Of a DNA stretch of 64,000 bases, positions 57,615 through 64,000 are shown piece by piece (within the stretch, counting starts at the first letter, position 1; each line of letters opens with the position of its first letter). A model generated the notes under the pieces. That model saw only the letters and a program-made list of their open reading frames with translations. It made no database searches and was not told the DNA's origin. The position numbers and the translations under genes are program-made. This DNA is from Candidatus Flexifilum affinis (GTDB lineage Bacteria > Chloroflexota > Anaerolineae > Aggregatilineales > Phototrophicaceae): contig JADJPJ010000006.1 in the NCBI GenBank assembly GCA_016713325.1, forward strand, positions 124,001 to 188,000, read 5' to 3'.

Positions 57615-58900
57615 CTACGTGAGCACCGGGGTGACGTCGAGCGCGTCTCGCGCCCCGTCGTAGCGCAATGCCTGCGCCGGCGTCACCAGCCCCGTGAGCG
57701 CACGCGGATGAATACACTGTACGCGTACATAAGAATCAGTATATCCGACATTCATGAAACCGTCTTGGGTGACACCGCCGACCTGCTCCCACAGGACAGC
57801 GACCGTCTCGCCGAGGCGACGCTCTGCGTAAGCACGGGCCAGCTCCGCCGAGAGCGCCAGCATCTGTTCAGCGCGGGTCTTGCGCACCGGCTCGTCCACC
57901 TGCCCGCGCATTCGAGCGGCCGGGGTGCCCGGGCGGCGGCTGTAGCGAAAGACGTGCAAACCGGCAAACTCCATCGCTTCCACGAAACGGCGGCTGTCTT
58001 CGAATTCCGCCTCGGTTTCGCCAGGGAATCCAACGATGATGTCGCTGGTTATCGCCACGTCGGGAATGTCGGTGCGGGCAGCGCGCACGAGCGCCGAGAA
58101 GGCGCTCTGCGAAGTGCGCCGGGCCATGCGTCGCAGCGTTGCATCGCATCCACTTTGCAGCGGCAAATGTAAATGCCGGCACAGGCGCCGATCGGACCAG
58201 AGGGCAAAGAAGTCGTCTTGCAGATCCCACGGTTCAAGCGACGACAGTCGCAGACGAAGCACCGCAGTGTCATCAAGCAGCGCCCGCACCAGTTGAGCCA
58301 GCCCGTGGCGCTCACCACGATCGTGACCATAGCTGCCCAGGTGAACGCCCGTCAGCACTACTTCGGCGTATCCCATGTCGACCAGAAGCTGCACCTCGCG
58401 GACTACTTCGGCGATGGTGCGGCTCCGCCCTTCCCACGCGCCAGTGTCGTGATGCAGAAGGTGCAGGCGTTGTCGCAGCCGTCCTGCACCTTCACAAAGG
58501 CACGCGTTCGCCCATAGCGCCCTGGCAGATCGCGCTCGACAGGTTCCAGATCGAAGACCTCGACCGGTTGGCCGGTCAGGGCCTCGACCAGGCGGTCTTT
58601 CTCGCTGTTGGGGACCACGCGCGCAACGCCGGGCAATGTGGCAATCTCGTCGGGGGCAATCTGCGCGTAGCAGCCCGTCACCGTGATTGCCGCCTCGGCA
58701 TTGGCCCGCGCCAACTGGCGAATCAGCCGCCTGCTGGCACGGTTGGCATCCAGTGTGACGGCGCAGGTATTGACGACGATTTGATCAGCGTCGGCAGGGT
58801 CATCGACGATTTCATGCCCCTGGTGCCGGAACTGGCGAATCATGGCCTCGATCTCCGCCTGGTTCAGCCGACATCCCGTCATGCGCAGATGCACCTTCAT
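57615..58900 (-). CDS. mtaB: tRNA t6A37 methylthiotransferase MtaB (frameshifted)
   Basis: About 428 residues. UPF0004 domain (MTGCRLNQAEIEAMIRQF), VNTCAVT, then the radical SAM motif GCDNACTFC. Next come VLTGVHLGSYG, PLQSGCDATLRRM, SDIIVGFPGETEAEF and a TRAM-like end. One base is missing at about 58425-58430; restoring a G on the plus strand gives LARGKGRSRTIAEVV. The enzyme adds methylthio to t6A at position 37 of ANN-decoding tRNAs. The start MKVHLRMTG at 58900 is preferred over the longer frame. MiaB is excluded by the absence of its N-terminal signature. Confidence 0.88.
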
Positions 58901-58928
58901 GGCTGTAAATGCCCCCTGCCCACCGACG

Positions 58929-59723
58929 CTAGACTCCGGCCGAAACCGTCTCAGCCGAGGGCATGGTGACGACGAGGTCATCGAACGCCACAACCACGCC
59001 GGAATCGGTCATGAAGCTCTTCGCGCCCACACCGATCTGACCGGTGGCGATGCTGCCATCCTGCAGCGTATCCACCATGCTGCCCTCAAAACACTCGCCT
59101 CCCGAGTAAGTGCTGATCGCGTCCGGGCTGTCAGGAATGCACAGGGAGATCCGTTCGCCGTTGATGAAGAAGGCGAAAGCATTCCCTTCAGCACGCACCC
59201 GCAGGGTGTTCTCCGCGCCGATGCCGGTGTTGACCAGAGGCGTGTCGATCCAGGTACTGACTTCTTCCTCTACACCATCAACTACACGGCTGACCCGATA
59301 ATAACCATCACTACTGATTTCGAAAAAGTAGTAGCTGTCGTCGGTGGGGTTGTTGTTGTCCTGGTCCTGGAAGCGGAATAGAATGCCAAAGCCGTTGTCT
59401 TCCGGTCCCTCTATCGCAGCGGCGCGAACCGTGACGTCAAAGTCGCCGAAGTGCGGCGCGGCGGCGGAATAGGTCCCGTCTTCCAGCTCATCGACGCGAA
59501 TGTGCAGAGCGCCGCCTTCGATGGTGCTGGACAACCGACCACCGAACTGATCCCAGTCGCGATTGAATTCATCTTGCGCTTCGGGCGCGAAAGTGGCGAC
59601 ATACAGCGTCTGACCCGGTCCGCCGCTCAGCACCGGGTGGCGCCAGTCGGGGATGGTGCGGCTCAGGAGAATCAGAATCGCCAGCAGCCCGGCGGGGACC
59701 ACCAGCAGCAGCGCGCGCCTCAT
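58929..59723 (-). CDS. Exported LamG/concanavalin-like protein
   Basis: 264 residues. A signal anchor (LLLVVPAGLLAILILL), then a jelly-roll domain similar to 3-keto-disaccharide hydrolase/LamG folds (FDVTVRAAAIEGPEDNGFGILFRF, YYFFEISSDGYYRVSRV, NTLRVRAEGNAFAFFING). No catalytic residues assigned. Stop overlaps no gene; its start overlaps the TPR stop by 4 bases. Confidence 0.65.
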   Translation of the reverse strand: MRRALLLVVPAGLLAILILLSRTIPDWRHPVLSGGPGQTLYVATFAPEAQDEFNRDWDQFGGRLSSTIEGGALHIRVDELEDGTYSAAAPHFGDFDVTVRAAAIEGPEDNGFGILFRFQDQDNNNPTDDSYYFFEISSDGYYRVSRVVDGVEEEVSTWIDTPLVNTGIGAENTLRVRAEGNAFAFFINGERISLCIPDSPDAISTYSGGECFEGSMVDTLQDGSIATGQIGVGAKSFMTDSGVVVAFDDLVVTMPSAETVSAGV

Positions 59724-60769
59724 GGCACATCCTCGCTTTCACTTGCCTGCTCATCATCGATCATCAGACCGATGACCTCTCGCAGCATCGCTTCTTCTGT
59801 TCGCAGTTCTTCCAGCCGATCCGCATAGCGCGACCCGTCGCCCGACAGATCGGCCGCCATCTGAAGCCAGTGCTCCGCCGACACCAGGTCGCCCGTGAGC
59901 TGGTAGGCGGTCCCCAGTTCGGCATATAACGCCGGGTCGTCGGGGTGTAACGCCACTGCCTGAATGAAGGCACTCAGGCTGTCTTCGTACTCCAACCGTT
60001 GGCGATAAACCAGTCCCTCGATGTAGTGCACCTGGGAGTCGCCGGCGCCCAATTCAAGCGCTGAACGCAAATGAGAAGTGCCGTCTTTGCCCTGCATCTC
60101 TCTAGACAAGGCCGTGAAGGCCAGGGCAACCGGGTCAAACGGCGCATCGGCGAAAGCGTGCTCGGCAAACGACCACAGCCCCATGTGCGCCAGCGCCATA
60201 CCGATGCGAACGGGGTTGGAAGATACCGACAGCGTGTCGATCAATGCGTCCAGGCTGTCCGAATATCCGGTTTCCGCAGCGGCAGCGCGCTCCAGCCAGG
60301 CTCTGGCCGCCTGTGGGTCAGCGGCCGCATGGATCAGACCCAACTGCATGACCGACCAGGCGCGGAGCGACGCATCTACCATGTCGACATCCAGCAGCTT
60401 GAGCGTGTCGCTGGCAAAACCCCACTCTCCCAGTTCCAGATAGGCTTCGGCCAACCGGCGGCGCACGGAGGTGCTGCTTCCGGCCATCTGCCAGTAGGAG
60501 ACGGCCTCCCGGGGGTTGCCCAGTTCCCACCACACCCGTCCGGCAAGCTCGGCCCGGTCCGGCAACCAACCGGCGTCGGCGGCCTCCTGTTCGAGCGTGA
60601 ACAACGTCTGAAACAGACGTGATTGCCCGGGCAGGCCGAAGTCGACTGCGTCCGGCGGGTCGACCGGCCATTCCAGCATGGTCATGCGCGTCGCGGCGAA
60701 GGCCACGACGACCAGCGCAAGCAAGACCAGCGCAAGCATTGGAATAGAACGTCTTGCCGAAAGACTCAT
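59720..60769 (-). CDS. Membrane-anchored TPR protein
   Basis: 349 residues. An N-terminal helix (IPMLALVLLALVVVAFAA), then at least five TPR-like units, clearest at YEDSLSAFIQAVALHPDDP and ALYAELGTAYQLTGDLVSAEHWLQMA. Probably a scaffold on the outer face of the membrane. Overlaps both neighbours by 4 bases. Confidence 0.75.
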   Translation of the reverse strand: MSLSARRSIPMLALVLLALVVVAFAATRMTMLEWPVDPPDAVDFGLPGQSRLFQTLFTLEQEAADAGWLPDRAELAGRVWWELGNPREAVSYWQMAGSSTSVRRRLAEAYLELGEWGFASDTLKLLDVDMVDASLRAWSVMQLGLIHAAADPQAARAWLERAAAAETGYSDSLDALIDTLSVSSNPVRIGMALAHMGLWSFAEHAFADAPFDPVALAFTALSREMQGKDGTSHLRSALELGAGDSQVHYIEGLVYRQRLEYEDSLSAFIQAVALHPDDPALYAELGTAYQLTGDLVSAEHWLQMAADLSGDGSRYADRLEELRTEEAMLREVIGLMIDDEQASESEDVP

Positions 60770-61422
60770 GTAGACCGGGTGCTCAGAGCTTCTCGAACGA
60801 TTTGCTCGACTTCACGTGGCGTGAAGGGCTTGATCAGGTACCGGTAGACGCCCTGGAGCTTGCCAATCAGTCGATTAGCAGGGTCGCCCATGGCGGTGAT
60901 GACGATGACGATGGGCATCGACAGGCCGGTTGCGCGGGAGTGTTCCTTGATGTGTTCCAGCACCTGCCAACCCGGGATATCCGGCAGGCTGATATCGAGC
61001 AGCACCATGTCCGGGTGAAGCTCCTTGTAGCGCTCCAGCGCGCGGTTGCCGAAGCTTTCATGCGCGGTGTTCAGCTTGAGCCGCCGCAGCGTAATCTGAA
61101 GGATCTCCGCCAGCTCGAAGGCATCTTCGACGATCAGCACAGCCGGCGTGCGTGTTTCAGGTTGCAGGTCAGCAACTGCGCGCGTCTCTGCGGTGGTTCG
61201 CGGCGCATCCTGCGCATTGTCGTCTTCTGTCACATCAGCACGCATGGCGGTGATATCAATGACTCCGGTTTCGCCCTTGGGAATGACCGTAGATTGCGTG
61301 CGATCGCGAAGCGATGCAACCCGTTGAAGGCGATCTTCCGCCGGTTCGTCATCAACTCCCGGAGCCGGCCCTTCTGCCCAATCTGATGACGAGTAGCTCT
61401 GGTATGAATTGCGATTGGACAT
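60766..61422 (-). CDS. Single-domain response regulator with disordered N-terminus
   Basis: 218 residues. The first 93 are low-complexity and acidic. The receiver is complete: VLIVEDAFELAEIL (acidic pair), MVLLDISLPDIPGW (phosphoaspartate), IVITAMGD, YLIKPFTPREV (lysine). No DNA-binding domain, so it signals by protein contact. ATG 61422 follows the annotated TTG. First gene of the long minus-strand operon. Confidence 0.85.
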   Translation of the reverse strand: MSNRNSYQSYSSSDWAEGPAPGVDDEPAEDRLQRVASLRDRTQSTVIPKGETGVIDITAMRADVTEDDNAQDAPRTTAETRAVADLQPETRTPAVLIVEDAFELAEILQITLRRLKLNTAHESFGNRALERYKELHPDMVLLDISLPDIPGWQVLEHIKEHSRATGLSMPIVIVITAMGDPANRLIGKLQGVYRYLIKPFTPREVEQIVREALSTRST

Positions 61423-61521
61423 CAATCAAAGCCTCTATGAAGTCACAAAAAATGATACTCTTGAGTATAACACGCGGATAAAAGCACTGCAGCGAACGAT
61501 AAGAGTACGCAGAGACAACGC

Positions 61522-62358
61522 ATGACCGACCTGATCCTTCCTGATCTCGAATTCATCCGAACGATACCGCTCAAACATGCCGGTGACTGCTCGCTATTGG
61601 GAGTGACCCCCGACCAACGCATCTTCGCCGAGGAGATCCACGGGTCGGATGGCTGGCTCGCCCGGCACAGTCTGACCTGGGAGGGCGAGTGGATCGCTTC
61701 GGTGGATGAGTCAAACGACGCGCTCTCCACCTGTCAGCCAGCGACGAGTACGACAGGCGCCGCAGCACACAGCGCCCTGGATCTGCCGGAGGGCACGGTC
61801 ACGTCGGCCTCGGGATGGCAAACCATGTGGCTCAATTTCGCCGGACCGCGCCATAGAGGTCTTCGAGTACTGGAACGAATCGACGCTATGGTCCGCCCTT
61901 TTTCGGTGCAGGATCGCCTGCGGCTGAGCGATCATCCGGCCCTGAAACTGCCGCCTCATCTGGTACTGGGACTGGCGGAAAGTTACGTGCTCAGAGAGAC
62001 TCCGACTGCTGTACTCGGCGTCTATTTCGTCTGCCGGCGACTGCGTATCGCTCACCTACTGCCCGCGCTCGCCGCCGACGACGCGGGAGACCCTTATGAT
62101 TACGATACACGCGTCCTCTATGTGGCTCACTTCGCAGCGCGAAACGCGTCGCTGGAAGACAGCATCGTCGACCAGATGGGGCCTTTCCCAGGCATCACGC
62201 CGTCGCGCCCGATGGACGCCGTCATCGTCGGGGATCATCTGTTCGTCGCCGATGGCGGCGAGGGCGAACGACTGAGCGCGGTTCACATCTGGCGGCTCTC
62301 CTATCGCGTTGAAATCCTGACGCCCGAACAGCAGCGCCTGAAACGGATTTTCGGTTAA
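61522..62358 (+). CDS. Unknown protein, possible beta-propeller fragment
   Basis: 278 residues, no signal peptide, no membrane helix. It has alternating beta-strand hydrophobicity (LTWEGEWIASV, RVLERIDAMV, VIVGDHLFVADGGEGERLSAVHIWRL), suggestive of a propeller or related fold. I do not recognise a family. It precedes the propeller gene at 62362 by 3 bases, so the two are co-transcribed. Confidence 0.55.
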   Translation: MTDLILPDLEFIRTIPLKHAGDCSLLGVTPDQRIFAEEIHGSDGWLARHSLTWEGEWIASVDESNDALSTCQPATSTTGAAAHSALDLPEGTVTSASGWQTMWLNFAGPRHRGLRVLERIDAMVRPFSVQDRLRLSDHPALKLPPHLVLGLAESYVLRETPTAVLGVYFVCRRLRIAHLLPALAADDAGDPYDYDTRVLYVAHFAARNASLEDSIVDQMGPFPGITPSRPMDAVIVGDHLFVADGGEGERLSAVHIWRLSYRVEILTPEQQRLKRIFG

Positions 62359-62361
62359 ACC

Positions 62362-63549
62362 ATGGCACACCCAATTTCAAAGTCGCTGATCCTCGTGATT
62401 CTGTTGGTTCTCGTGGTGCAAGGGGGTGGCAGAGCCGATGGGAAGGAAGCGGTCGTGATCCGGCAGATGTGCCCGGTCACCGGCTTCACGGAAGATCGCA
62501 CAGGGTTTTCGGCGAGCGGCGTCATCCTGACGGCATTCGACTGGCGCGCGACGTGGCACTTCGACGTGGAGACGGGCAGGCGGTACCCGATACCCGAGAC
62601 GGCCCCATGCGGAAGAAACTGCCGGCTCTCGCCCGACGGTACCATCCTGATCTACTTCAACGACGCGACCAACGCACACAATGTCATGGCCCTCGATGGC
62701 AGCAATCGCGCCTTCCTGACGACCAATGCCATCGACGTGCAATGGTGGGACGAAGACACCCTATTCGCCTGGACGCCTGGCGTCAATGCCTTCCTGCTGC
62801 GCGATGGTGAGGAAGAGCCATTTGAAGCCGACAACCTGATCTCGGTGCAGCCCGGCGGCCGCTGGGGACTGCGCACCACGTTCGACGGGCAGGTGTTCCA
62901 GCGAACCCTGGTCGATCTGACCAGCGATGCTGCCGCCGAAGTCCCCCTGGCAGAGGATTTCCCGTACTTCAACAACTATGCCTGGTCACCCGACCATCAG
63001 TCGCTGGCCTACGTCCAGCCCATCCCTATCTCGGAGGGCGTGTACGCCAGCGAACTGTTCATGGTCGATCTCGAGACTCTTGAACGGCGGCAGTTGACAC
63101 AGCTCGCGATCACCTACGGGATCACGCGAATCAACGGCGTTGCGGTCAATGACCTGGCCTGGTCGCCAGACAGCACACGCCTCGCCTTCTGGGTGCTGCC
63201 GCTTGACGCCGACGGCGCTCCTGCTGAAGAGGCCGCAGAGGTTGTGCCCGGTGTAGTCCCGTCCGATCCGGGCGCAACCGGTGCAGTACTGCATATCCTG
63301 GATCTGGCAGACGAGTCGCTGACCGTGTATTGTGGCTACTCCTCTGCGACACACACGCCAAATCCTCCGCATCTGGTCTGGTCGCCGGATGGCGATGCCA
63401 TCGCCTTCGCGGCGGACCTCGTCGATGACGGCCATGGGGCCTTTCTCGTTGCGCTGTCAATCGAGACCGGCGTCTATCACATCCTGAGCGAGGGTTTATA
63501 CGCTGCCTACGGCATCCCTGACGTTTACCTGTGGGGCCGCAAGCGGTGA
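62362..63549 (+). CDS. Secreted TolB-like beta-propeller protein
   Basis: 395 residues. Signal peptide (LILVILLVLVVQGGGRA), then repeated blades with NCRLSPDGTILIYFND, YAWSPDHQSLAYV, LAWSPDSTRLAFWVLP and LVWSPDGDAIAFAADL, the WSPDG motif of TolB/WD40-like propellers. Extracellular binding role, partner unknown. Its stop overlaps the next start (GTGA). Confidence 0.78.
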   Translation: MAHPISKSLILVILLVLVVQGGGRADGKEAVVIRQMCPVTGFTEDRTGFSASGVILTAFDWRATWHFDVETGRRYPIPETAPCGRNCRLSPDGTILIYFNDATNAHNVMALDGSNRAFLTTNAIDVQWWDEDTLFAWTPGVNAFLLRDGEEEPFEADNLISVQPGGRWGLRTTFDGQVFQRTLVDLTSDAAAEVPLAEDFPYFNNYAWSPDHQSLAYVQPIPISEGVYASELFMVDLETLERRQLTQLAITYGITRINGVAVNDLAWSPDSTRLAFWVLPLDADGAPAEEAAEVVPGVVPSDPGATGAVLHILDLADESLTVYCGYSSATHTPNPPHLVWSPDGDAIAFAADLVDDGHGAFLVALSIETGVYHILSEGLYAAYGIPDVYLWGRKR

Positions 63550-64000
63550 ACGTTCTCACGCCGTTCAGCCTGCGGTTCTGGCGGGCGCTTCAGCATCCGC
63601 CGGTCTACCATTCGCTGTTTCGGCGCATCGCTCAGCAATATTTCGCGCAAAGACCCTGGACGCCCTTCTGGAGCGCGTGGCCAGAGAAGCTGGTCACCAC
63701 GCTTCAACTGGCTCTTATGATCGCTGTGCTGACCGCGCTCCTCACCATCCCACAGCTTCTGACGTTCGTCATCTTCATCCTGCCGGTGTTCGGCACGCTG
63801 CTGTACATCGTGCTGCGCGGGACAATCAGCGGGTTGCAGCAGTGCCTGCGCGTGAGCACACTGATCGCCCGCGCGCGTTCGCAAGGGATGTTCGATCTGC
63901 TGTCCCTTGCCCCGCTTGGCGCTTTCGGCGTCACCTGGACGCTCTGCACTGGCAGTCTGTACTATGGTACTCAGGCTGGCGGCAGCAGTCAGGGCCAGCG
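63546..64000 (+). CDS. Membrane protein, 3' end beyond window
   Basis: The frame from GTG 63546 stays open to the edge (151 residues visible). Two adjacent hydrophobic helices are seen (TTLQLALMIAVLTALLTI and LTFVIFILPVFGTLLYIVL), with a third segment at the edge. Not recognised. Coupled to the propeller gene by a 4-base overlap. Confidence 0.65.
   Translation, partial: MNVLTPFSLRFWRALQHPPVYHSLFRRIAQQYFAQRPWTPFWSAWPEKLVTTLQLALMIAVLTALLTIPQLLTFVIFILPVFGTLLYIVLRGTISGLQQCLRVSTLIARARSQGMFDLLSLAPLGAFGVTWTLCTGSLYYGTQAGGSSQGQ

Overview
The window looks like a chromosome segment of a Chloroflexota bacterium, probably Anaerolineae-like and probably from a metagenome. The grounds are the combination of an FMN-riboswitch-controlled RibX/RibY riboflavin importer, F420-type (LLM and deazaflavin-dependent) oxidoreductases, many LysM, CAP and TPR surface proteins, and high-GC codon use. 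No phage, insertion sequence or CRISPR array was seen. At least nine genes, including conserved single-copy ones (rlmN, mtaB), are broken by a single-base frameshift. Most of these lie in or beside short G/C runs, so I read them as consensus indels rather than decayed genes. They are annotated as full-length genes with the break position stated.

Layout. 1-5.2 kb: arginase 3' end, an alkaline-phosphatase-superfamily enzyme, then on the minus strand rlmN, an anchored peptidase-MA-like protein and a CAAX protease. 5.3-5.6 kb: two tRNA-Ser genes with a clear promoter and terminator. 5.7-13.2 kb: a sugar catabolism cluster: tandem FAD oxidoreductase with a HEAT-like tail, SIS protein, HutC-type GntR regulator, GH4 glycosidase and BadF/NagK-type kinase, with a dre-like operator over the promoter of the SIS gene. 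13.3-14.4 kb: PadR regulator divergent from a deazaflavin-dependent nitroreductase. 14.4-20.7 kb: a copper module: NarL-type histidine kinase with a C-terminal YHS metal domain, its response regulator, an HMA chaperone, a Met/His-rich double-DUF305 protein and a CopB-type ATPase. A palindrome (GCGCCAAATGGCG) is shared by both divergent promoter regions. 20.8-33.2 kb: surface proteins (CAP/LysM, M23, LysM, TPR), otsBA, a LysE exporter, an ABC-F ATPase, EF-P and rpsT.

33.3-43.0 kb: two degenerate-receiver regulators around an M20 peptidase. Then, on the minus strand, an FMN riboswitch drives ribX, ribY and a damaged class-V aminotransferase. Upstream of it lie a PhoR/PhoB-like pair, a P1 peptidase and a DUF2007 protein. 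43.1-48.3 kb: a complete minus-strand rRNA operon (16S-23S-5S) with promoter, terminator and long processing stems. The 16S 3' tail carries an unusual anti-Shine-Dalgarno sequence (CAUCC in place of CCUCC). 48.5-52.4 kb: a GAF-PP2C phosphatase, an LLM oxidoreductase and an M20 dipeptidase. 52.4-61.4 kb: one tightly packed minus-strand operon: receiver, TPR, LamG-like, mtaB, yqeY, pgpH-like HD protein, ybeY, dgkA and an anchored TIM-barrel protein. 61.5-64 kb: a plus-strand set of unknown and beta-propeller proteins, ending in a membrane protein cut by the window edge.

The strongest candidates for something not well described are the YHS-fused two-component copper module with its shared palindrome, the riboflavin operon with an attached cysteine-desulfurase-like gene, and the altered anti-SD of the 16S rRNA.
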